Positions 25,662 through 38,818 of a stretch of 64,000 nucleotides of DNA are shown in pieces. The stretch covers positions 471,384-535,383 of the forward strand of contig VZSF01001524.1 in NCBI GenBank assembly GCA_013398295.1. Direction: 5' to 3'. The notes under the pieces were generated by a model, which searched no databases, had not been told where the DNA came from, and was given only the letters and a program-made list of their open reading frames with translations. The position numbers were made by a program, and so were the translations under genes. The first letter of the stretch is position 1, and each line of letters begins with the position of its first letter. This DNA is from Chionis minor (Eukaryota; Chordata; Aves; Charadriiformes; Chionididae).

Positions 25662-28600
25662 CTCGCATTACCTTAGTCCTACAACAAGAAAGAATAACAA
25701 ATGTGGGGAAAACCTCAGAGTTTTATTTACCCTAGCCTTCACACCCAGACAACAGCCCAAGCCCAAGAGGCTTCCCTCCATCTCCTGCTTGTACAACATC
25801 CCTCCTCACGGCCGACAAACTAACTACTCGCAGCAAAACTCACTTCCAGCTACAGCCAACAACACCGTTACAACCCACAGCACTGCGGGGTTGGTGGGCT
25901 TCGGCACCAGGGAGACAAACTTATTCAAAGCATACCTGGCTGCCTTCCTAGCTTGAGAAAGTGCCAAGCACACATCAAGCACATGACAGCTCCCAGTATG
26001 CCTAGCCTTACCTTTATTTTTCCTGCAAGCAAAGGAAAAGTTAAATTAGCAAATGTTTTGTTTTTCCTTTAGAGAACAAAAGCCACAGAAAAATATGGTC
26101 TGGAAAGATGACAACAAAAATAGATCCAGACCCTTTGACACGAACACCTTGAATCAAAGTCAAGTTTTACCAGCAGAGAAACTGAAGAATAAAACTACAG
26201 GAGTTGGGGCTTCATAGTTGGTCTTAAGGGCCAAAAGTCAGGGTCGCTGAGCACGTTATTAGCTGGGTACATTGCTGCTGCTAAAAGATCATTCTGATGA
26301 AAATACCCTTGATAAAGTGATAAGGGTAAACACCACACACGAGACAGCTGCTTGGGTGAAGCCCAGAGCAGCATCAGGACTACAAATGCCTGGAAGCTAC
26401 ATTCCTGACTAGTCACATTAAAGAAAGATCATTTAGTTGTAAGATAAAACAACAGGCGAATCAGAGCTTAACTTTACCATTTTTGAAAGCCTCAGGTGAT
26501 TCACCAAGGAAACAGTCTTAAATTAGAACATTCTTCCATCTAATGAGATAGGACCAAGAACACAGAGGCTTGCATGGCTTACTTAGACAGCAAACCACAG
26601 AAGTTACTCTGGTGAGGACAAATTCAGGGGTTACAGAAACTTGAGATGCCAGTTTGTTTGCTGGCAACACAACACAATCTCTGCAAAAGTTTTAAAAAAA
26701 AAGAGCTGCTATTTTATTTTCCACAGTTGCAGGATACAAAACATGGAGTATTAAAAGTATGGAACAGAGTAATCTGTTACCCATATCAGTAAGTCATCCC
26801 CCATTCACTAACCTAAAAAAAAAGCACAGGCAGGCTGAGCATGGCTATGGGGAGCAGGGGCAACCACCTGAACCCAGGAGACAGAGCCTGCGACTATGTG
26901 ACTACTTGATGATTTTTCCACTATCACAAAGAATTAGCTTTCTGTGCCTTAAGGACAAATTTTCTCCTCAATTTTGACAGATACTCGGTCAGGCAGCCTA
27001 TCTAACCCAGCAGACAAGCAAAGCCCGCTCTCAGACCCACCCTTGACTCCAAGCTACCTTTCCCCCTTCAACACCCTTTGCAGCAGGTCCGAGAGATCCA
27101 CCGGCACAGCTGACAGAGGTGGAAACAACAGTTTTGTTTTGGCAACAGCTTTGCTTAGGAGAAAGAGAAGAGTAAAACACCAGGTGAGACAACAGGAGAC
27201 GGGCAGGAGACCAGCTCCGGCACCATATTGCTTGCTCCTGGGACAGATGCCTGTGGGACCTCGCCTCTTCGCCCAGGTCCATGCTGCAGCACAGGGCATC
27301 CCAGAAACATCTCAGACAGATGCCTCCCCTCTCTGTCTCAGGGACTATTCAAAAGCCAGGGCCTTTAAAGAAACCTCTGTATATCTAAAGAAAAAGAATT
27401 GTAGTTGACCTGAACACACAAGCAGGCTGTCAACTTCCATATGGATGGTCTCCATAATAGCTTCTAGCTTTTGTTCCTCTCTGTTCCCCCCGGGTCTTCT
27501 TCCTTACCACTCCCTTCACTTATTCTACTGTCCTCCTCGTCAGTGCCCTTTCCCTTGTACTGCAGTTCTTTTTGCTTTTGCTTTCTTCTAGGATCACTTT
27601 GCTTTCCTCAATGAAATGCACCCCACGGTACAAGGGTTGTGCAAAGGGGCCAGCGCTCTCAGGCTGAGCTCCTGTGGGGTTTTTTTGGCTTGTCTGGGTT
27701 TCTTGGATTGTATTCTGATTGACAATTTTCTCTGAAGCATACAGAGGAAATCTAAGGATCAAACTCTGCACTCCAGGGCTAACTTAGCTCAATATCCCTG
27801 ATTTTGAGCTCATCCAGAGTTAGACCAAGGCAAGTGAAAACTGAATGTGCCCCAATGCATTTAATATACACAGCCTCCTGTACCGTGTATATGTGTGTGC
27901 ACACACCTGAAAATTTCATTCACGCAGAAGAAAAAAAAGCACTCCGTAGAGCAAATACTGTAGATGTTAGATAACCATAAAATAAACACATTTGAGCTTT
28001 CATAACCTCCTCAAGACATGCCAATTATTCAGTCTTGCTCTCCCAAGTTTCAAGTAGGGGCTGTTTGTCTCTGCATCATTCCTATCTCCTGACTTGAACT
28101 CTTGACCAATATTGGCACAGAAATAAAAAATAAATGATAAAGCAAGTAATTACTCTGAATATGTAGGAACAGTAGCTCTTGACATTCAACACTTTGCTTT
28201 TGGCTAAACCTTTGCTGTGTAAATAAATAAATGGTTTAGGTTATTCTGTGTTATGAGATACAAAGATCAGTAATAGCCCATATTTTTGGTTCCCGAGTCC
28301 TAGAATTACACTGTTGGAATGAATTACTTTCCTGAAGTTTATGGCGTGACACATCATATGAGCAATTTCTGCTTCTCTCCATCGTCACACTAAAATAGTT
28401 CAGGTTGGGCTAAAGCGTAGTGGAGCGGAGGTGAGGGGGAAGTGGCAAGCACCACTCTTCTCCACAGATCCTTGGAGGCTCAGACGGTGACATTGCTTAC
28501 AGAACCAAGCAGCTAGAACACCCTCAGCAAATACAGGCACGTGTCATCACCCAAACAAAGGCACGTGTTTGACACACATGGGCGGAGGATTTTTGCCAGC

Positions 28601-30302
28601 TAGTGTTTTAGGAGGGTTTGTGAATCTGCAAGAGAGAGGCAGGGGGTGGAGGGGTGGAGCTGACTGGCACCAAACTGCACAGAAACAGTCAGAGCAAGGC
28701 CCTGAGAAAAAGCAAGAAGAGATAGTTTAAAGGACTAAATGTTGGCCGGAGAAATCTGGGAGCCAGGGCTTAGGTTGCTAGATCACTGCTGCATCCAGAG
28801 AAAACACATTTTGCATCCTTTCTGTAAACAGCCATGCCTCAACATATAAAACTGCAAAAAAGCATGGAGGCTGGCTCACACACATCCAGTGCCCCAGCAC
28901 AGCATCCATATGTCCATGCAAGAGGCACGTTTCGCAGTGGGCAGCTCCCCAGACCTGCACCCTAACAGCACGCCGAGCCCACGGAGCCGGTGACGGGTCT
29001 CCTGCAACAGGCAGGAGGAACCTCCAGGTGCTCAGTGGGCAGAAGTCAAAGTCATCTTCTCCCCCTCCCCTTCTGCTGGCTATTTATAACCCTGACAGTG
29101 ACATTTGGAAAAATCACAGGTCTAGAAGTAGGGCTTTTGTTAGTGAGGGAAAGATGTTCGCTTACCCAGCGGACAGGCAAAGGTCTATTCCGATCGCTTC
29201 CTGACTGCTCGGCAGCAGCGTCATTTTGCCAGAGTGCAGTTACGTCTTACTGAGACCTTTTTTTTTTTCCCTTCAGACCAACGCTCCATAAATACTCCTC
29301 AGTGCTGAAAACCTGCTTTGAAAACTTGTATTTTTCAACTTCTGGTGTGCTTCGATAAGAAATCCATTGTATGCATGCAGTGTGCTGCTGATGGGAAACG
29401 AAATGTTGGATACCAGGATGAAGCTGAACACAAAAACATAGCAATAGCGGGGGGCTGGGCAGATCCAAGCCTGCTGTAGAATCCATTTTCAACTACACAC
29501 AACATTGATGGAAGGCAATCAGGTTTCTGGTCTTCGGTTGGTTGTTTCCCCGCCTCCCCAAGCTGCAAAAAGCTTTATTCAAGCCACTGGCTTACAGAAA
29601 AAACATCTATCCCTCTACCTAGCTCTCCCTGGTGAATCTCAAGCTTTGACCAGTTAAGACACATCCTAATTCCACCTGAATAAAAACCAAGTAACAACTA
29701 TATGACTAGCAGTGACTTCAGCCACACGGCGCGTTAACGCTCAAGGAATCCAGGTCCAAGTTCAGCCTCAGCTTTCTTACTTGCCAGCTCAGATGTCTTT
29801 GCACAGGCTGTCTCCTGGCAGAAGGGTGCACCTCAATGGCAGCAAGCCCTCCTGTTTGACGGAAACGTCTTTTCTCAATGGCCTGTTTGCCAAGTCAAAG
29901 TCAAGAGGTCTTGAGCAACACTCGCGTCAGACGTTCACAACAACATCTAGCAGAACAGCTTCATAGTAATGGCCCCAACTGGCAAATAACGTTATAACAT
30001 ACTTAACTTTACAGAGAACAGAAGATTGCACGTGACCCTGCAAAATCAGGGTATATCATTTTGAGGACTTTTTAAGAGTTTTCCCCACTTACCCAACCAC
30101 TTGAATTGTTTCCTTCTGCAAGTTCTCTCGTAACTTTAAATAAGGGGAAGGCAGTTCCTGCAGACCGCTGCCAAAGGGAGCTCCAGCTGAATTGAGAGGA
30201 AACTGGTTTGAATAAGAATCCAGCAAGCACTGTGGGATTTGGCCAGGAGACCAACATAGCACAAGAGAGGCAACTTCAACTACTTGAGGGACAACCCCCC
30301 TG

Positions 30303-30380
30303 CCTTTTTTTTTTTTTTTTCTTCCTCTTTTTTTCTTCTTCTTCTTCTTTTTCTTTTTTTTCCTCCCCTCCTCTTTTTTT
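30303..30380 (+). repeat. 78-nt homopyrimidine tract
   Basis: Every base from 30303 to 30380 is C or T, with T-runs, (TTC)n and CCTCCCC blocks. The transcribed HUNK strand is therefore purine-only here. Such tracts can form triplex DNA and are prone to slippage. Confidence 0.95.
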
Positions 30381-32489
30381 GCCAGAGTCTACTTCTGGCA
30401 GACCTGCTGAAGGTGATGCCGAGCCAGGGAGCAGTGCTGACTCTCAGCACTGTCCTGGGCCACGGGCCATGGGATGCCTGGTGCACCCTGACCATTCAGA
30501 TGAAGTTCAGAGCTGTGGGCTACAGGGTGAAGCTGGGGGGTCAGTCAATGGGAAGGCCTGAAACGTGGTGTTCTGCACCTAAACACACAAACCTTTACTG
30601 TCTGGTTTAAGCTTAGCCAGGAGAATGAGACGAAGAGCCAGACCACATAGATATTCTATAGCCAGTGTTACTGTAAGCCCATTACCAGCTTTTTCTTTTA
30701 AGTGCCCAAGAAGGCTCATGCAATGAATTCATATTCTTTTCTTCCTTCCATCCTTTCAGTGATAGCTGTCTGGCATCACTTGTAGCTCACTTGGTGTTTT
30801 ACCACAAAAATCTGAGCTTAGTTCTCAAAACCAGCTGGTAATTTTGGGTGGCCAATTCAGATCATATTAAACAGACCTAACTTTGAAGCCTGCACAATTG
30901 TCAGCACAGTCCTGAAAGCCATCCCTTTAAGGGTATCTCAATTTGGGCAACCAACCAGCCAGGCATATAACAAGTTGCTTCTCACAACTGAATCCAAGGA
31001 TTAGAAAATGCCAACTTCATTCACTGGGTAGCATTTATTCTTTCTTTTAACTGTTACAGCTCAGCAAATTTTGCCATACGGCAAAGGAATCATTTTGTTT
31101 ATACATAGGAACTTCCGATATCTTAAGAAATAAAGCATGAAAGGAAAGGACCATCCAAGCAAATGCGTACCAGAAATCACTAAACTGTACTCCTTCAGAA
31201 ACGATGACACGTCCCACTCAGGACAGAGAGAAATCACAGCTCTTCTGTTAGGACTGTCGGACACGGATGAGTCAAGACACCACTGCAAAAACACAAACTT
31301 AACTTCCACCGTGGGACTGAACACAATGAAATTGTAAGAAAGGTAACATGCTTGATGTTAGGCATTTCCCAAATTACCTTGTGGCCCATACCACCCAACT
31401 CAGAGAAACTGTCTGAACAGGCTCCCAGGGTGGCATTTCTCATCCCTTTGGCTATCCTGCTTGGCTTCCCAGTTCCCTAAAAAAAATGTTACCGTCCTGT
31501 TCACCTTTCAAGAACTGCTGCCAAAGAAAACGGCAGAGCATTTCTGAGAGCATGACAAGAAGGTAACCGCTTGCTAACCCTTCTGCTTACAGCTTCGCCA
31601 TTCCCTTGGAGGAAGCCAGAGTTTGTCCAAACCCACAGCAGCGTGTAAAGGCAGACTCTTCCACAAGAACAGGGCTTGTCCTAAGGCCTAGAAAATGGAC
31701 ATCCGATACCTTTTATGTTTGCCTTGTATGCCTGCTGCAAATGGAAGAGGGGGGACAGAGGCCGCGTTAAACACATACGTGCACTGTGCAAAGACTGCTC
31801 AGTAGCTGTACAATTAGAGACACGCTGAGGTTTCACGTTAAACAAGCGGTATCACCTCTTTGCTTCACGCCTGAGTGGCGACGTTCCCTCTTGGGTAGTT
31901 TTTGTATCTGCTCGTCGTAGGACAGCCAAACATACTGTTTTTCTTTCCTATTTGCTCCGACGTTAGTAATATCAGACATCAAAAAAGACAGCGAGGAGTC
32001 ACTTTGTTAAAGTATTCGCTTTTCTTCTGAGTCTCTGACAGCACAAGCCAAGAGTTCCAAGCTTAGCAATACATAAAACCAGCTGCTGTAGAGACAAGTA
32101 CAGGATAAATGTCTCAGTAGGCAGGAGGCCACTCTCTCTGTTGGCAGACTAGATGCAGTCAGGAAAGCTTGAAATCAGCCCCTGAAGAAATATAAACTCT
32201 TCCAAATAAGAAAGTAGCTCTGAGTATGCTCACTCAAATACTTCAGATTCAAAGTAGCTTGAACGAAAAGAATCAAATCGCCAGAGGATAAAAAGAAAAT
32301 CTTACCATTACCTACAACCCAAAGACGACAGTATTCAGCAATGCAGAAAAGGATTCAGCAGTGCTTTAGATAAGCAAATGAACTTAAGCCCTCTTGATGC
32401 CACAGCCAACTTAAACATAATCCCTCAAAGCATAAGCAGGATGTATTTGTTAAAGTAAGAAAAGGTATTAATTACACCTGTCCAAGGCA

Positions 32490-33010
32490 CTGGGGACTAT
32501 TATTAGATTACCGTATCCAGTTCTGGTGCCAGTAATTAAAAAAATGACGTTACAAATTTGGAAAGAGTTCTGAAAAGAGCTTCAGGAACAGTCTGAGGTC
32601 GAAGAACTGTTTGTCGTAGTAACTGACTGAAGCTTAAAATATTTCATTAGGAGAATGTTAAGGACTGACTTGATGATTTGCTACAAGTACCTACATGAGG
32701 GAAAGATTTCTGATAACAGAAAGCTCTTTAATCTAATAAAATAAAAATTAACTTCCCAAAAGGTAAATTGGGCAAACTCAGACTATACACACGAACCGTG
32801 TTTTTTTAGGTGCGGTGAAGTAATGATAGAAACATCTTATCTTACAGAGATGAATGCAGATCTTGAATTCTTCCTCCCTCTCTTGAAAGTATGCAATAGC
32901 TCAACAAAACATTGATAGAGATACTCCTGAAGAGAATACAGGGGCTCATCTTCTATAGGAAGCCAGGCTGGATGATCGCTGTGATCCCTTTGGGCTTCAG
33001 TGCCTGTACA
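32490..33010 (+). mobile_element. CR1 LINE, old and degraded
   Basis: Ordered matches to an old amniote CR1 3' part are visible: CCGTATCCAGTTCTGGTGCC, then TTAAGGACTGACTTGATGAT, then ACAAGTACCTACATGAGGGA, and finally GGCTGGATGATCGCTGTGAT. These are the DNA equivalents of the 'vqFW', 'LRGDLI' and 'YKYLHG' parts of ORF2 and the 3' tail. The frame is broken throughout. Boundaries are approximate. Confidence 0.7.
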
Positions 33011-36000
33011 TATATGAAGAGTCTCTGGTCCCTGCGGAGAGCGGCAGGGGACAAGGCACGGTACTCAGGAGGATGGGGTTTGACCTAGGCAAGACCCTCT
33101 GGGAGCCATCAGGAGTCACGTTCACGGATATAAATTTTGCAAGCTCTCTCTGACATGCTTGCTAGAGCTCCCCAGCGCAGAAGACGTGAAGTGTCATGAG
33201 TCGTCATGCAAATATTGATGCTGCTGCAGACAGCCCAACTCACCCACAGCTCTGCTGCCAACTCTATCTGCACAGTCAAATTAGCGCTTCCACAGGGAGA
33301 CGGTTTTTTCGAGACACTGTAAGGTGTTTGTAAGGACATACTACGTGGTTGCTCCTGCTAAGAGCAAAGGAAGACCACATGAATGTTTTAAGATGGTCAA
33401 TACTGCGAGGCTGTGTGCATGGACTCCTAAGGGCTTCCCCATACTCTACCTTAGTGACTGTCCACACAGTGCGGCATTCCCCATACTTCCGCAGTTCTTC
33501 CTCTTCTTACTTCAGTTGGGCAGGAAGGAAACAGAGAAGAGGTAATTGCTAATTTAACACACGACTAATGCCTTGTCCGATGTGGTCCATTTCCATAGAG
33601 CGGCTCAACTTCACTGGAGGAGAGCTGTTCTCTGTAGTACTTCTCTTCAATGTGCTTTTTACTTCACATTGTACTTACGGGTAACTTCATGCCATTCTTC
33701 ACAGGCAACTATTATAATCCTTTCCTGGACATACTTCTGCTCTGCTGTTTCCATAAGACCAGCTGACGCCTTCCCTCTCATCTTCTGCTCCACTCCCTTT
33801 TCAAACAGCTGAAAGACGGACACGTTCTTATCTCTGATAGTGTCTCTGCCACCTGAAACAGCCAGATCCTTACAGCACAGTGATCAGCAGGAGATGGTTC
33901 TGCAGTAAGGGGAGTGCTGCAATTCTGCCCCTGCCCAGCCGCTCTGAAAGGAAACCCCCACAAATTACATTTTTCCTTGGTGTTACATGTCCAAAGCAGC
34001 AGGATTTGTACAACCCACGGGTGCCACAGGGTCAGAGCACAGCCCGGGAGGCCGGGAAGGAGGAACCTGGGTGGCTGCAGCACAGCCCCATTCATGGGAA
34101 GGAACACATGGCTTGTTTCGAGTGGGTCATGGGGGGGATCTGTCTCGCCTTTGGCAGAAAGAAACCCATTCCTGTGACCTTCCAGTGCTCTCCTGGGTCA
34201 ACTAATTAACGGGGTAGCTGTAAGTTCAACCCCCGAGGGAAAGGAGCATATTTTTACCTCCCTGGCCTCTAAAGATATCTACAAAAGTCAAGAGAGATTA
34301 CGCAGAGACTGATGGAAGTAGTGGCGGCAGAAAGCCAGGCGCAGAGATACTCGAGGAGGCACTAAAGAGGTTCCGAAATAAATCCTTACAAGCTTGACAA
34401 AACCAGCCTCTGGGCCAGAGACATCCCAGGCAAGCAGAAAGCATGTCTCTGAATGCCTGGGACAGATGGGCTTGCCTTGCCATTGACATGTAAAATATTC
34501 ATCAAGTATCACTTTCCAAATATTAGCTGTTTTTCAGACAAGGGCTTTTTGACCCCCGTTCATAAGGTAAGGCTGAGACACCAAAGCACTGCCCAGCACT
34601 TAACATGAGAACTCATTGTACTCAAGGTACAACCAGCTCAGTGGAAAGACATTTTTTGAAGGTCTGCCACACAATCACATGGGGGAACCTGACATGCGGT
34701 CACCGCGGCAGATGGAAAACCCCATCAGACCAGCAAGGTCCTCACTTCACATCAACAGAAGTTGATGGCCACTCACAACCCCTCCCGGAGGAGGCCAGCG
34801 TGACAACTGCTGGAAGATGGAGGTCCTCCCCACCTACATGTGGCCCTAAGAGGCTGTCAGGACAAGAAGCAGCCACAGGAGCACGAGGCACAGCAAGGCA
34901 CGGCTGATACCTCGGTCACAAGCAAACCGTATCCCATCCAGCTGTTTCTGATAAACCATAACTTGCCTTCCTAGTGCCGAAAACAACTACTGTCACAGCG
35001 AGATGGATGAAGATCTCAGGTTACGTATGGGGAAGCAAAAGCAGAGGAGCGATACCAAATGACATTCCTCCAGCACCAATTCCTACAGGAGGAACCTGGC
35101 AGCTCCTGCCGCTTCCCATTTTCCTGATCACGGACTCATAATGTGTTTCATATTAAACAGTCCCCGTTTCACATTTTAGTGATCAAATGCATAACAGGAC
35201 TTACGAAAGACTAAGTGTCCCTGATTTAAAGCCCTTTAATACCAATATAGCTTTATGGCTTTAAGGAGGAAAAAGAAACCAAACAAAAACCTGAGAGCCA
35301 CTGCTTTTGAGGCCCAGGTAACACGGTCTTTTGTAGTGATTTAAAACACAGTAGATAAAACATTTACAACTGTTGGAAGCCAAGAAAAAGGTGTCTCCAA
35401 TAAAGTTTTTATATATAAATAATGTGTTTACTCCCTTAGCTCTGTGGACATTATTCACAGAAAATAAACTTATTCTCTGAAAAAAAAAAAAATGTTTCCA
35501 TGACAATCTTCCACAACAGGCAGACAGCAAAGGAACTTTATTATATATAACTTATCTTTTTTTAGTTCTCTTTGTTGCAATGATATTTCTTATAGCACTA
35601 GTAGCACTGATCTTGCCCTGCAAACGAGAAGAGCCCTCTTGCACCTAGCGTGAAAGGTGCTGGACCAAAAGCTCAGCAGGGCAACAGTGGAGCAAAACAC
35701 TGACAGAAAAAGGAATTTTGGTCAGGGCAGCACCAGCTTTCTGTTCGATTTTGCAGGTGGTCTTCCTGGGGGACCACGGTAACTCTTCCCAGACACTCTC
35801 CATAAGGATGAGGTTTGATCCTGCTCCCTGCAAGCTTTGATCCTAAACGCGGATCAACATGCTGGTTTTGCAGGGATTCACCTTTATCAGCTTAGAAACA
35901 GGTACCTCTGCCCTAGCGTGGGCCCCAGAGCCGTGCTTGTGATGGTGACTTCCCTCTTACTCCAGTAAAGCTTACTGGAAAAACCTTCCTGGTTCTCTTC

Positions 36001-38776
36001 ATCAACACAACCACCATCAGCCCCACTGAAGACACTGGCACCACTAGATTCGTACCCTCCAGGAGATCAGCCACCAGGCAACCCATGGGGGAAGCACGGC
36101 AGAAGCAGCTTCACAGAGTCACAGAATGGAGAGGTTCGAGTTTTTGGCTCCTCAGCTTATCTAAAAATAACAGCTAAGCCCATCTGGAGCTGAAGTAATG
36201 CAAAGTGTGGCTACATGGCAAGCAGAAGAGTACTTGAGATGGTCTGAAACTAGGCAGTACTGGTTTGCTTTGGTTTAGCTGTATCCCATGCTGCTTGGTG
36301 GGCACCCACACAGCAATACACCTAGTTCTTCTGACTGGCACCTACCCAGTCATTGGCTTTGGACAGTTTTAGTGGCTTCTCCATAACCTTGAAGAGCAGC
36401 GTAGTCAATATGTAAACTCTCAGCTCATTTTATATCATTGTTCATACAACACAATAGCTTGGGGTTTAGATAGACTATTATAATTTGGTCACCAGAAGAT
36501 CTGTCGTACCATCTCATGACTGTTTTCCTTCTGGAGTTACATCCTTGTAAAGAGTAAGTGCTGCTCATTAATAACCTCCATTTTCCTAACTACAGGCAAG
36601 CAAATAACTCATGAGGACAGAGGGGCAAAGATGCCTAATGTGTAACATGTGCTGAAATGCATGAAGCTACGGTAGCATTCTCCAGCTCATTGGCACAAAA
36701 GGAGGTATGGCAAACTGCAAGATGTAGAAAGCAAGACGTGTTTTAATTACCATGACGTTTATAGGTAACACATGCCTACAAAAACAGGCACAGCTTTACG
36801 CATCATTAAATATGTTAAAAACACAAAACTTGCAAGAAGAAACACAAGGATCCAGATGTGAGCGTTACATAAGGGCTACACCTGGTGGGAATTCAACCTA
36901 AACACTCGGCTTCCCTCGATCATACATGTGCCACTAAAACTATAACAGTCTATACGAAAAGCAGCACCTTGCTGACATGCACTGTTAGTGACATCCTTAA
37001 AACTGCTGAATGTAAACTTGAAAGCAGATTATCTCAAGAGGATAAGCAACTGCCACATGTGCATGAACTCAGCTCGTTGCAGAACAAGACGCAAGCTACA
37101 GCTGAAAAATATTAAAACAATCTTCCTGGAAGACAGACTCCGCCAACAAACAGGCTTTCTTCCCTGTTAAAGCCTATTCCCACTTACGCCAAGCATGCAC
37201 TATAGAAAAGTGCCTGATGCAACTGGTTATTCTCCAGATGAGCAAACTGTTAGCAGGTGATCTTAGAGCAAACTGAGCAGGTAGGTGCCGACCAGCAGTT
37301 TGGCCCGTATTCTCCCTTATACTCAAATTCTTGCATGCTCCATAACATGCATCGGGGAACTCTATGCTGACACAGAAGTCTATCTTCTGGTCCGGCTTCC
37401 AGCCAAGTCCCCACTGATGCCACTGCAACCATGACACTGTCCTACAAATAATCTTCTGGAGTATGGTACGGTATGTTAACAAACCCATATGTTTAGTAGC
37501 TTCAACACAAGTTATGCATCTGCACACACACACACGCACAGAGGCCTCTGTGAAAAGAATAGTGTCAAAGCTGTGAAAGCAAACACTTAGAAGCAAGGAA
37601 ATGTCAAAATTCAGGCTGCAGAAACACCCTCATTTCATTCCCTTGGTGCATATAATTAAGAGCAGCATATCATCCAGGTGCAACAGTTGGCAGCTGTTAA
37701 TAAAAGTGAACAGCATCCTGGGAGAAGGCCACTGAGAAGATTTGCAGAAGAGTACTTCTCAAAACAAGCTGCTTTTTTTTTTTTTTTTTGGATAGAGAGA
37801 AAATTTAAAAGTATGTAGAGAAACAGGTAAGAAGAGAACTACTAATTAAATACTTACAGCAAGAGAACAAAGGCATCTAGGAAACTGATATACAAGTATC
37901 GCTGGAGGAAGAACATAACACATCAAATTTCAAATTAAGATCCTGTGGCTTTACCCTCTGAGCCACTGAAATCAATGAAGACATTCCAAGTTTCGCAGTT
38001 TTACCTACAACCTCACGATATTTGGGGAAGAAAAAAGGAAAGGGTTGAACTGAAAAGACCAGCGACTACCTTAGAAACTCAATTATTTTTTTTATTTTTT
38101 TTTTTGCAATGAAGTAACTTCTTGGCCTATTTCGTTGGCAAGGTTTGAAAGCGAAAGTGACCCACACACACACATTCATGGCCCCCAAAACTCAGAAACT
38201 GAACAAAGGTAAAGACTCTAGAACTATACATGAGTACAGACCAAATTTCCCAGGTTTTAAGCCTGTACTACTGCTTGGGCAACCCTGGATCTTGAGATAC
38301 GGCCGAGGTTGACAATGGCAAGTCCCAGAGCAGAAGCCCTCAATGGGAAGCCCCCACCAGTGTTGGTTTCCCCGATGAAGAGGAGCGACGTCACAGGGGG
38401 AGGCATGGTTACTGAGGGCATGAACAAGGCAAGATCTCACCAGCCAACACACCCAAAGGACTTTGGCCACCCATTCTCCATTCCCCAAAGTCTATGGTGG
38501 AAGACACAGGAAAACGGTGAATTTACTCAAGGCAAAATTAACACTGTGGCATGTAAAAGCGTATATGGCATTGAGCATCTGCTGTTCTGTAGCAGAACCA
38601 CTTTTGTTCCTATTTCTCTGCATCTACCTGCCTATATTCTCTTGAACAGCTGCTAGAAGGCAGAAACGGTGCGAAATGAGTCGCTCCAGCCTTTTTTTGG
38701 GTAAGAGATCCTGATGGGCTCAGATGAGAGCTGTCTCCTCTATCCTAGCCGAGGAGAGGATGGAGTGGTCTGCAGT

Positions 38777-38818
38777 GGGAGGGGGCTTCAATGGGAAAGG
38801 TGGGGTGCGGGGCCAGGG
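38777..38818 (+). other. G-quadruplex-type motif in HUNK intron 1
   Basis: Six G-runs of three or more bases lie within 42 bases, with loops of 1, 7, 6, 3 and 3 bases. The G-rich strand is the template strand for HUNK. Confidence 0.65.

Noticed and set aside
36110..36180. TTCACAGAGTCACAGAATGG, resembling a reverse-oriented CR1 3' end
   Set aside because: The match stops after about 20 bases and the following sequence does not fit CR1.
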